Positions 1 through 7,921 of a DNA stretch of 64,000 bases are shown piece after piece. Under the pieces are notes generated by a model that saw only the letters and a list, made by a program, of their open reading frames with translations, made no database searches and was not told the DNA's origin. Each line of letters opens with the position of its first letter. The first letter of the stretch is position 1. Both the position numbers and the translations under genes were made by a program. Source of the DNA: Streptomyces tagetis (GTDB taxonomy: Bacteria; Actinomycetota; Actinomycetes; Streptomycetales; Streptomycetaceae); contig NZ_JAGPNL010000002.1 in assembly GCF_018069565.1 (NCBI RefSeq), positions 620,001-684,000 of the forward strand. The letters run 5' to 3'.

Positions 1-768
1 CTGCGCCGGGCCCTCGCCGGGCAGGGCGGCGGCGACGACCCGGTGGTGAGCGCCGTCGCCCACACCGCCGGGCGGTACGCCATCGACGCGGCGCACTTCA
101 CCGACTTCATGGCCTCGATGCGCAGCGACCTCACCGTCACCGAGTACGCCACCTACGAGGCCCTGCGCGGCTACATGCACGGCTCGGCCGCCGTGATCGG
201 CCTCCAGATGCTGCCCGTCCTCGGCACCGTCACGCCCCGCGAGACGGCCGCCCCGCACGCCGCCGCGCTCGGCATCGCCTTCCAGCTCACCAACTTCCTG
301 CGCGACGTCGGCGAGGACCTCGACCGGGGCCGCGTCTACCTCCCGGCGGACCTGCTGGCCGCGCACGGCGTCGACCGGGACCTGCTCGCCCGGAGCCGTC
401 GCACCGGCCGCCCCGACCGGCGCGTCACCGCCGCGCTGCGCGCCGCCGAGGACCTGACCCGCTCCGTCTACCGGGAGGCCGCGCCCGGCCTGGCGATGCT
501 GGACCCCGTCGCCCGGCCCTGCGTCACCACGGCGTTCGTCCTCTACCGGGGCATCCTCGACGCCATCGCGGACGGCGGCTACGCGGTCCTGCACCGGCGG
601 GCCAGGGTGTCCCGGCGGCGCCGGGCGGCCGTCGCGGGGGAGGGGCTGGCCCGGGTGCTGGCCGCCCGGCTCGCCGCGCGCGCCGCCCGCACCCCCGCCC
701 CCGCGCCCGTCCCCGCCGGGGCCGCCGTGCCGGCGGAGGCGGCCCGCACCGCCGGGGAGACGCGATGA
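1..768 (+). CDS. crtB: Phytoene/squalene synthase family protein, 5' end outside window
   Basis: The frame is open from base 1 to the stop at 766-768, so about 255 C-terminal codons are visible and the start lies upstream. Head-to-head prenyl synthases of this family join two GGPP molecules into phytoene at the membrane. The second aspartate-rich signature is intact ([20 protein letters not shown], bases about 280-345), preceded by an Ala/Gly-rich helix typical of the fold. The last 40 residues are an Ala/Pro/Arg-rich tail without homology value. The stop overlaps the ATG of the following Rieske gene (ATGA), so the two are translationally coupled. The first Asp-rich motif is outside the window, so squalene synthase is not formally excluded. 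Confidence 0.92.
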   Translation: MRRALAGQGGGDDPVVSAVAHTAGRYAIDAAHFTDFMASMRSDLTVTEYATYEALRGYMHGSAAVIGLQMLPVLGTVTPRETAAPHAAALGIAFQLTNFLRDVGEDLDRGRVYLPADLLAAHGVDRDLLARSRRTGRPDRRVTAALRAAEDLTRSVYREAAPGLAMLDPVARPCVTTAFVLYRGILDAIADGGYAVLHRRARVSRRRRAAVAGEGLARVLAARLAARAARTPAPAPVPAGAAVPAEAARTAGETR

Positions 769-1763
769 CGGCGCCCCGCCCCGCCCGGCTGCCGCTGCGG
801 CTGCGCCGCCGCCCCGTCCCCTGGCGGCGGCAGCGGCCGACCTGGCGCGAGGCCCGGCCCGCGCTCATCGCCGGCGCCCTCGCACGGGCCGTGGCCCGCC
901 CGTCCGGCAACTGGTACGTCCTCGGCGCCAGTCCGGGCCCGCGCGAGGGCCGCCCGCTGGCCGGGACCGTCGCCGGGACCGAGATCGTCGTCTGGCGGGA
1001 CGCGTACGGACGGCCGGTCGGCGGCCCCGGCGCCTGCCCGCACCTCGGCGCCCCCCTCGCCGAGGCCCCCGTGCGGTGCGGCACCCTCGTCTGCCACTGG
1101 CACGGACTCGCCCTGGACGGCGGCCCCGTCGCCGGCTGGGACCCCCTGCCCGTCCACGACGACGGCGTGCTGACCTGGGTACGGCTCGACGCCGCCGGCG
1201 GTGAGGAGCCCACCCCCGCGCCGGTGGTCCCGGACCGGCCCCCGGCCGACGGCACCCTGACGTCCGTATGGCGCGGCGTCGGCGTCTGCGACCCCGAGGA
1301 CGTGGTCGCCAACCGGCTCGACCCGTGGCACGGCGCCTGGTACCACCCGCACTCCTTCGTCGACCTCACCGTCGTCGCGGCCCCCGACGGAGACGCCGAC
1401 GACCGGTTCGTCGTCGACGTCTCCTTCCGGCTCACCGGGCGTCTGGTCGTCCCGGTCCGGGCCGAGTTCACCGCGCCCGAGCCCCGTACCGTCGTCATGC
1501 GCATCACCGGCGGCGAGGGCACCGGATCGGTGGTGGAGAGCCACGCCACGCCGCTCGGCGCCGACCGCCACGGCCGCCCGCGCACCGCGGTCGTCGAGGC
1601 CGTGCTCGCCACCTCCGAGCGGCCCGGATTCGCCGTGCTCCGCCGGCTCGCCCCCGGTCTGCGCCCCCTGGTGCGGACCGCCGCCGGCCGCCTGTGGCGC
1701 GACGACCTCGCCTACGCCGAACGCCGCCACCACCTGCGCGCGCAGGGCCGCTTCCCCGGCTGA
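765..1763 (+). CDS. Rieske [2Fe-2S] domain protein, DUF5914-like
   Basis: 332 residues. A Rieske cluster site is complete: C91-P92-H93, then 16 residues, then C110-H111-W112-H113. The remainder, including [13 protein letters not shown] around residue 190, resembles the C-terminal catalytic part of Rieske non-haem oxygenases, with His residues that could bind mononuclear iron. The first 45 residues are Arg/Pro-rich. It starts inside the stop codon of the phytoene synthase gene and ends 14 bases before the next start, so it belongs to a carotenoid operon. I infer oxidative tailoring of a C40 or related isoprenoid; the substrate is not evident. The DUF5914 assignment is from memory of the family. 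Confidence 0.82.
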   Translation: MTAPRPARLPLRLRRRPVPWRRQRPTWREARPALIAGALARAVARPSGNWYVLGASPGPREGRPLAGTVAGTEIVVWRDAYGRPVGGPGACPHLGAPLAEAPVRCGTLVCHWHGLALDGGPVAGWDPLPVHDDGVLTWVRLDAAGGEEPTPAPVVPDRPPADGTLTSVWRGVGVCDPEDVVANRLDPWHGAWYHPHSFVDLTVVAAPDGDADDRFVVDVSFRLTGRLVVPVRAEFTAPEPRTVVMRITGGEGTGSVVESHATPLGADRHGRPRTAVVEAVLATSERPGFAVLRRLAPGLRPLVRTAAGRLWRDDLAYAERRHHLRAQGRFPG

Positions 1764-1777
1764 CCGGAAGGGGACCC

Positions 1778-2254
1778 GTGCAGACCTTCCTGCCCCACCC
1801 CGGCTTCCGGGACTCCGCGCTCGTCCTGGACCGCCGCCGCCTCGGCAAACAGCGGGTCGAGGCGCTCCAGGTACTGCGCGGACTGACCGTGCCCGGCTAC
1901 GGCTGGCGCCGGCACCCCGCGGTCCGGATGTGGGCCGGGTACGAGGAGGCCCTGGTCCGCTACGGGCTGGAGGTCTGCCGGGTCTGGCGGGAACAGGGCC
2001 ACCAGGACGGCGTCGCCGCCTCGCTCGTCGCCCAGCTCACCGCCGGCCGGCCCGGCACCGCGCTCCGCGACCAGGCCGCGCTCGCCCGCGCCGGGGAACT
2101 GCCGCCCTGGCTCGGCGACGAGGAGTTCCACCGCAGCCACCGCTCGGCCCTCGTCCGCAAGGACCCCGCCGCCTACACCCCCCTGTTCCCCGGCACCCCC
2201 GACGACCTCCCCTACGTATGGCCGGCCTCGGACCGCGAGCGAGGGCCCGTCTGA
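1778..2254 (+). CDS. MSMEG_6728 family protein (pyrimidine-dimer glycosylase-like fold)
   Basis: 158 residues from a GTG start preceded by GGAAGGGG; this is chosen over the much longer open frame because family members begin with a (M/V)QTFLP-type sequence. Conserved features visible are VLDRRRLGKQRVEALQ near the N-terminus, the WRRHPAVRMW stretch and HRSHRSALVRKDP near the C-terminus. The family is related by annotation to Pyr_excise endonucleases (T4 endonuclease V class), which cut at UV photoproducts, but activity of this subgroup is not established to my knowledge. It follows the Rieske gene by 14 bases, giving a possible link between carotenoid photoprotection and DNA repair; that link is inference. 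Confidence 0.8.
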   Translation: MQTFLPHPGFRDSALVLDRRRLGKQRVEALQVLRGLTVPGYGWRRHPAVRMWAGYEEALVRYGLEVCRVWREQGHQDGVAASLVAQLTAGRPGTALRDQAALARAGELPPWLGDEEFHRSHRSALVRKDPAAYTPLFPGTPDDLPYVWPASDRERGPV

Positions 2255-2360
2255 GGGTGCCCGGCGGTGCGGCCGGGTCGCGTGGCCGAGTCGGCCGGGT
2301 CTCGTCGTTGCTCGTCGGGGTGCGGTGTGACCGGCCGTCGGTCCGGCCGCCGGCGCCCGC

Positions 2361-3053
2361 TCACCGACCCGCGAGGCGGGACCGGACGGCCTCGGACGGC
2401 GGCTGCCCCTGCGGGGAGTTCAGGTAGGTGAGTACGGCGAGGACCCGGCGGTGTCCGCTGTCGCTGGGCGGCAGCCCAAGCTTCAGGAAGATGTTGCCGA
2501 TGTGCTTGCTGACCGCGCGTTCGGTGACGGTGAGCGTCTTCGCCAGGGTTGCGTTGTCGTGGCCCTCGGCCATCAGCCCGAGCACTTCGCGCTCGCGCGG
2601 CGTGAGTCGCTCCAGCGGGGTGTCGCGGCGGCGGGCGAGGAGTTCGGTGACCACCTCGGGGTCGAGAGCGGTCCCTCCGGCGGCCACCCGCTCCAGGGCG
2701 TCGAGGAACTCGTCCACCCGCCCCACCCTGTCCTTCAGCAGATAGCCGAGTCCGCCGGCACCGGCCGCCAGCAGTTCGGTGGCGTAGGACTGCTCGACGT
2801 ACTGGGAGAGCACCAGCACGGGCAGGCCGGGGATTTCTTCGCGCGCCGCGCGCGCCGCGCGCACCCCCTCGTCACGGAAGTCCGGCGGCATCCGGACGTC
2901 GAGCACGGCGGCGTCCGGACGGTGTTCCAGCAGGGCCGGGAGGATCTCCGGCCCGCTGCCGGCCACGGCCACCACCTCGTGACCGGCCGAGTCGAGCAGC
3001 AGCACCAGCCCTTCCCTGAGCAGGGCGTTGTCCTCCGCGATCACCACACGCAC
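2361..3053 (-). CDS. NarL/FixJ-type LuxR response regulator
   Basis: 230 residues from a GTG start that overlaps the end of the sensor kinase gene by 13 bases. The N-terminal receiver domain begins VRVVIAEDN (acidic pair), with the likely phospho-acceptor Asp in AVLDVRMPPDF and the conserved Lys in YLLKDRVGRVDEF. The C-terminal LuxR-type helix-turn-helix runs from LTPREREVLGLMAEG through VSKHIGNIFLKLGL. It is co-transcribed with the kinase at 3041-4135 and probably binds promoters in dimeric form. The nearby divergent MMPL transporter gene, and the palindrome at 4250-4267 between them, are plausible targets; this is inference. Confidence 0.93.
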   Translation of the reverse strand: MRVVIAEDNALLREGLVLLLDSAGHEVVAVAGSGPEILPALLEHRPDAAVLDVRMPPDFRDEGVRAARAAREEIPGLPVLVLSQYVEQSYATELLAAGAGGLGYLLKDRVGRVDEFLDALERVAAGGTALDPEVVTELLARRRDTPLERLTPREREVLGLMAEGHDNATLAKTLTVTERAVSKHIGNIFLKLGLPPSDSGHRRVLAVLTYLNSPQGQPPSEAVRSRLAGR

Positions 3054-4135
3054 GGCAGCTCCACGGTCATCGTGGTCGGTCCCCCGACGGGGCTGGTCAA
3101 GGTCGCCACGCCGTCGAGCGCGGCGACCCGGCGGCGTATGCCCGACAGTCCCGTGCCGGCCGTCTCGTCCGCGCCGCCGACACCCTCGTCCCAGACTACG
3201 GCCCGCAGACCGGTGCGCAGGCGCTGCAGCCGGACCGTCGCGCGCGAGCAACCACCGTGCTTGGCGGCGTTGGTGAGCATCTCGGCCACCACGAAGTACG
3301 CCGCCGCCTCCACGGCGGCCGGAGCGCGCACCCCGGGCTCGTCGAGACCGTCCACCTCCACGGTCACGTCCAGCCCACTGCCGGCCGCCAGGGCCCCGAC
3401 GGCGCCGACGAGCCCGCGGTCGGTGAGGATCGGCGGGTGGATGCCCCGCACGACGTGACGCAGTTCGGCCAGTGCCTCCTCGACCAGGTCCTGGGCGTCG
3501 TCGAGCAGCCGGCGCGCGGCCTCCGGGTCGCGGTCGTAGGCGCGTTTGGCAAGACCGATCCGCACGGACAGGGACACCAGCCGGGCCTGGGTGCCGTCGT
3601 GGAGGTCCCGCTCGATCCGCCGCAACTCGGCCCCGTGCGCGGCGATCGCCCCGGCCCGGGTCTGCGTCAGCTCTTGTACCCGCACGGCGAGTCGCGCCTT
3701 GCGCGACGGCTTGAGCAGGGCCTCGGAGAAACGGGCGTCCACTTCCGCGAGCCGGGAGATCAGCGGGAGGACGACCGGCCGACGGCGCAGGACTCCGCAC
3801 CACACCCCGTCGACGGCGAGCGCGAGCGGCCACAGTGGCACCGTCAGCGCGGCGAGCGAGCCGTAGAAGAGGTAGGCGCCCAGCCAACGCAGGTCCGCCG
3901 CGGTGCCGGGGTCCCGGACCGCGGTGCGCAGCCGCTGCCACGGGGTGCCGGTGAGCGGCACGTACACCTCGGGGATGTCCCGGCCGGTCCAGGCGGCCAC
4001 CCGTCGGCGCTTGATCCGGGCGAGGAGGCGGACGCCCAGCACCGGGGCGAGGAAAAGGGCCGAGGCCGAGGACATCCCCGAGGTCATGACCAGCGAGCCG
4101 GTGGCCCGCGCGGCTTGCCGCGTCGCTTTCCACAT
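3041..4135 (-). CDS. NarL-family sensor histidine kinase (HisKA_3)
   Basis: 364 residues. The N-terminal half carries hydrophobic segments (about residues 16-38 and 85-115) that suggest membrane anchoring. The HisKA_3 dimerisation helix has the phospho-acceptor in ERDLHDGTQARLVSL. The HATPase_c domain follows, with the N-box EMLTNAAKHG and a glycine-rich G(T)GLSGIRRR stretch. No separate sensor domain is recognisable, so the stimulus is unknown. The downstream regulator starts within its 3' end. The start ATG is 295 bases from the divergent MMPL gene. Confidence 0.92.
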   Translation of the reverse strand: MWKATRQAARATGSLVMTSGMSSASALFLAPVLGVRLLARIKRRRVAAWTGRDIPEVYVPLTGTPWQRLRTAVRDPGTAADLRWLGAYLFYGSLAALTVPLWPLALAVDGVWCGVLRRRPVVLPLISRLAEVDARFSEALLKPSRKARLAVRVQELTQTRAGAIAAHGAELRRIERDLHDGTQARLVSLSVRIGLAKRAYDRDPEAARRLLDDAQDLVEEALAELRHVVRGIHPPILTDRGLVGAVGALAAGSGLDVTVEVDGLDEPGVRAPAAVEAAAYFVVAEMLTNAAKHGGCSRATVRLQRLRTGLRAVVWDEGVGGADETAGTGLSGIRRRVAALDGVATLTSPVGGPTTMTVELPCVW

Positions 4136-4249
4136 GGTGCGACGCTAGACGAACGGATGCTCACGCCGGGGAGCGCGCGGGAGCCCGACGCCCGCCGACA
4201 TCACGGCGCCGGCCACGCGCGCGATACCGCGCCTCGGACACCGCCTCGT

Positions 4250-4267
4250 GGTGTAGCCCGCTACACC
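4250..4267. promoter_or_regulatory. Perfect 7-bp inverted repeat between kinase and MMPL genes
   Basis: GGTGTAG, a 4-base spacer CCCG, then CTACACC. It is a perfect dyad in the divergent intergenic region, 115 bases before the kinase start and 164 bases before the MMPL start. The size and symmetry suit an operator, for example for the adjacent NarL-type regulator or an unlinked TetR protein. No protein-binding evidence exists in the sequence itself. Confidence 0.45.
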
Positions 4268-4430
4268 ATCGATTCGGGAGAGGACTCCCTCGTGGCGATC
4301 ACGGGAGCGCGGAAGGCTGAACGGCACAGAGCACGCCCGGTCACCGCCCCGACCGGGGAGACCGTGCGGTCGAGGCGGTGGTCCCACCCCGTGTCGATCA
4401 GGACCCCAGCAATCGGAGGCTTCTTCCGCC

Positions 4431-6648
4431 GTGGCAACCTTCCTTCACCGTCTGGGCCGTCTGGCCTTCCGCCTGCGCTGGTTCGTCGCCCTGTTCTGGG
4501 TGGTCGTGCTGGGCGTCGTCGGCTTCGCCGCGTCCCAGGCACCCCCCGCGGCGGACGCCGGCTGGACGATGCCGGGCATCGAATCCCAAAGGGCCTCCGA
4601 TCTGCTGGAGGAACGCTTCCCCGGCACCCTCGCCAACGGGGCGAAGGCCCAGATCCTGTTCGTCGCGCCGAGCGGCGAGAAGGTGACCGCCGCCGGGAAC
4701 AAGGCCGTTGTCGAGGAACTCGTCCGCGAGGCGGCCCGCGGCGCACAGGTCGCCGGCGTCGTCGACCCGTTCCGGGTGCGCGCCGTCAGCGAGGACGAGT
4801 CCACGGCGTACACGACGGTCACCTTCACGGTGCGGGCCGACGACCTCACCGACGCCGGCCGCGAGCATCTGGCGCGCGCCGTCGACGCGAGCCCGCGACT
4901 CCGGTCTGACCGTCGAGGTCGGCGGGGACGCGCTCGTCACGACGGCGGACTCGGGGAGTTCGTCCGAGGCCGTGGGCACGGCCGTCGCCGCCGTCGTGCT
5001 GCTGATCACCTTCGGGTCGCTGACCGCGGCGGGGCTGCCGCTGCTCACCGCGCTCCTCGGCGTCGGGATCAGCGTCACCGCGATCGCGGCCCTGGCCGGC
5101 CCGTTCGGGCTCTCCTCCACCACCGGCACGCTCGCCACCATGCTCAGCCTGGCCTGCGGCATCGACTACGCCCTGTTCGTCGTCTCCCGCTACCGGGAGG
5201 AACGAGCCAGGGGACACGAGCCCCGCGAAGCGGCGGGCCTCGCCACCGGTACGGCCGGGTCGGCGGTCCTCTTCGCCGGTCTGACCGTCGTCATCGCACT
5301 GGCGGGACTGTCGGTGGTCGGCATCCCCATGCTGACCAGGATGGGCCTGGCCGCCGCCGGCGGGGTCCTCGTCGCCGTGCTGATCTGCCTCACCCTGATC
5401 CCGGCGCTGCTGGGCCTGTGGCCCGACGCCGTGCTCGCCCGAGGCGTGCGCAAGGACACCGAGCGGCAGCGGCGGCAGCGGCGGGAGCGGCACAACGGCG
5501 GCTCCCGCTGGGCGGGGTTCGTGGTGCGTCATCCGCTGCCGGTACTGGTCCTCGGCGTCGTCGGCCTCGTTGCCGTCGCGTTGCCCGTGGCGGATCTCCG
5601 GCTGGGCATGCCGGGTGACGAGGCGAAGCCCACGTCCACCACCGAGCGCCGCGCCCACGACGCCCTCGCCGCGGGCTTCGGCCCCGGGGCCGACGGACCG
5701 CTGACCATCGTCGTGGACGCCAAGGACGCGAAGTCGCCCGAGGCCGCCGTCGTCACCGTCGAGAAGAGCGTCGCCGCCGTCGACGGGATCGTCTCCGTCA
5801 CGCCTGCCCGTTTCAACGAGGCGGGCGACACCGCGGTGTTCTCCGCGGTCACGGCCACGGGCCCGGCCGACGAGAGGACGCGGGACCTCGTCACGGGCAT
5901 CCGCGACGCCCGTCCCGGGATCGAGGCGCGGACCGGCGGGGCGACCTTCGAGGTCACCGGCAAGACCGCGCTGAACATCGATCTCGCCGCGAAGGTCCGG
6001 GCGGCCCTCGTGCCCTACCTCGTCCTCGTGGTCGGTCTCGCGGTCGTCCTGCTGATGCTGGTCTTCCGCTCCTTCCTCGTCCCGGTCAAGGCGGCGGCCG
6101 GCTTCCTCCTGTCCGTCCTCGCCTCCCTCGGCGCGATCGTCCTGGTCTTTCAGCAGGGCCACGGCGCGAGCCTGCTGGGGATCGAGAGCGTCGGTCCGAT
6201 CATGAGCATGATGCCCATCTTCCTGGTGGGCGTCGTCTTCGGCCTCGCCATGGACTACGAGGTGTTCCTGGTCTCCCGGGTGCGCGAGGCGTACATCCAC
6301 GGTGACGCGCCCGGCCAGGCGGTGGTCTCCGGCTTCCGGCACAGTGCCAGGGTGGTGGTCGCGGCTGCGCTGATCATGGTGGCGGTCTTCTCCGGCTTCG
6401 TCGGCGCCGACGAACCGATGATCAAGGTGATCGGCTTCGGGCTGGCCACCGCCGTCGTCTTCGACGCGTTCGTCGTCCGGATGGCGCTCGTACCCGCCGT
6501 CCTGGCCCTCCTCGGTGACCGGGCGTGGCGTCTGCCGGGACGGCTGGACCGGCTGCTGCCCGACGTCGACGTCGAGGGCGAGAAGCTGAGCCGCACGGTC
6601 CCGGCCCCGGCCGGGCCGACGGAGCCCCGCCCCTCCCTCAGCCTCTAG
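4431..6648 (+). pseudogene. MMPL/RND-family transporter, +1 frameshift near codon 154
   Basis: The reading frame starts at GTG 4431 with GGAGG upstream and encodes a normal MMPL N-terminus (first membrane helix, then the periplasmic porter segment). It leaves frame at about 4890-4896, where the protein continues in the +1 frame as RDSGLTVEVGGDAL through to the stop at 6648. Removing one C from the CCC at 4892-4894 restores a continuous protein of about 738 residues, normal for the family. Both MMPL halves are otherwise intact, including ACGIDYALFVVSRYREE and GLAMDYEVFLVSRVREA. The family exports lipids and other amphipathic compounds. A real inactivating mutation and a sequencing error are both possible; the perfect coding sense on either side argues for a recent event or an error. 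Confidence 0.85.
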
Positions 6649-7108
6649 CCGGCAGGACCCGCGCCGGTGGGGCCGACGGTCTCGGCGCCATCGGCGAACT
6701 CGTGGCCGGCCGGCCCCACGGGCGGCCCCGGCGGACGCGGCGCCGCGTCCGCCGGGGCCGCCTGGCCGGCCGCAGTCCCGGTGGCGGGCGGCCGTCGCCT
6801 CGACGGTGACGAGGGCCGTCGCCGCGCGCAGGCAGGCGGCCAGGATGCGTCCCGCCCCGAGGGGCGGTGCGGGCGTCGGTGCCGTCGCGGCTGCCGGGGT
6901 CACCGCCGCGCCCGTGCGGGCCGCCACCGCCTTCGCCACCACCGTGCCGGACCGCGCGCCCGCCACCAGTGCCACGCCCGCCGTTCTCACCGTGGCCGCA
7001 CTCGCCCGGCCCGGCGCCTGAGACGGACTCGCGCCGAGTCCGGCGGTGGTGGTCCCACCCCGGCCCGACGGCGCCGGCGGGGACCCGCCCGGACCCGCCG
7101 GGAAGGCG
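6649..7108. other. 460-bp region without a supported gene
   Basis: Open frames on both strands here are Ala/Arg/Gly/Pro-rich shadows with no recognisable domain and no convincing ribosome-binding site. It separates the MMPL gene from the convergent GPP34 gene. I see no strong hairpin, tRNA or repeat. Confidence 0.5.
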
Positions 7109-7714
7109 TCAGAAGCCGCGCCAGACGTTGTCGAAGGCCGCGTCCTCGATGGCTCGGCGCTGCCGTACGGCCTCCAGTTCCATGACGGCGTCGTTGACCT
7201 CGGCCAGTACGATGACGACCTGGTCGTCGGCGAGTTCCTCGACCAGTTCGTCGGAGGGCTGTTCCCCGATGCCCGCGGCGGCGGCGAGGCCGGTCAGCAC
7301 CGGGTCCCGGGACGTCCAGCGGTCCGCCGCCCGGCGACGGGCCGCCGAGTCGGCCACGGCCGGCGGGGTGTCGCGGAACCTCCGGTGGGCGTGGGGCCTG
7401 CTGATCACCCCCTCCGCCTCCAGGGCGGCGAGATACGCGGCCGACAGATCGCGGCCCCGGCGCCACAGCCAGTCCTCGACGGATTCGTAGGGCGGCTGCC
7501 GGACGAGCGAGGAGGCGGCCTCGCGCAGGAGAGGGTCGTCGACGCCGGGTGACAGGTCCGGCAGCACGCGGTCGCCGTCCAGGGTGACGGCCTCGGCGCC
7601 GACGAGGTCGATCAGCTCCGCTCCCGCGAGAGCGAGCGAGAGGTCGCCGCGCCCGACGGGAGGGGTGGACGGTGTGTCGATGGCGACGATCATCAGGTCT
7701 CGTGCCGTGGTCAT
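7109..7714 (-). CDS. GPP34 (GOLPH3-like) family phosphoprotein
   Basis: 201 residues from ATG 7714, chosen because the family begins close to (M)TTARDLMIVAIDTP; the upstream extension is low-complexity. The GPP34 core is visible: DLSLALAGAELIDLVGAEAVTLDGDRVLP, a middle YESVEDWLWRRGRDLSAAYLAALEAEGV, and a C-terminal DDQVVIVLAEVNDAV. In eukaryotes this fold binds phosphatidylinositol-4-phosphate; actinobacterial copies are common and of unknown role, presumably membrane-lipid associated. It stands alone, transcribed toward the MMPL gene. No catalytic site is expected. Confidence 0.85.
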   Translation of the reverse strand: MTTARDLMIVAIDTPSTPPVGRGDLSLALAGAELIDLVGAEAVTLDGDRVLPDLSPGVDDPLLREAASSLVRQPPYESVEDWLWRRGRDLSAAYLAALEAEGVISRPHAHRRFRDTPPAVADSAARRRAADRWTSRDPVLTGLAAAAGIGEQPSDELVEELADDQVVIVLAEVNDAVMELEAVRQRRAIEDAAFDNVWRGF

Positions 7715-7881
7715 GAGCGACTCCACGTCGAAGGGGGGCGATCCGCCGGTCGGCCCGATGCGTCCTGCACAACCCCCACATCGTACGACCGCCGCGCGAC
7801 GCGAGCGCCCGGCGACGGCCGCGAGGCCCGCCACCTCCACCTGAGCGCGTCGCGCGCGTTTGTGATCACCCGGGTACGCCG

Positions 7882-7911
7882 CGGGGCCGGCCGTCGCTCC
7901 GGCCGGCCCCG
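7882..7911 (-). terminator. Hairpin terminator of siderophore permease operon
   Basis: A perfect 12-bp GC stem (arms 7882-7893 and 7900-7911) encloses a 6-base loop and lies 10 bases past the permease stop codon. There is no U-tract, as is usual for Streptomyces terminators. The position at the end of the minus-strand ABC operon supports the call. Confidence 0.7.
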
Positions 7912-7921
7912 TGACCCGTCC

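Noticed and set aside
4846..6990. A 714-codon minus-strand frame over the MMPL gene
   Set aside because: Antisense to strongly conserved MMPL sequence; its product is Asp/Gly/Arg-rich noise.
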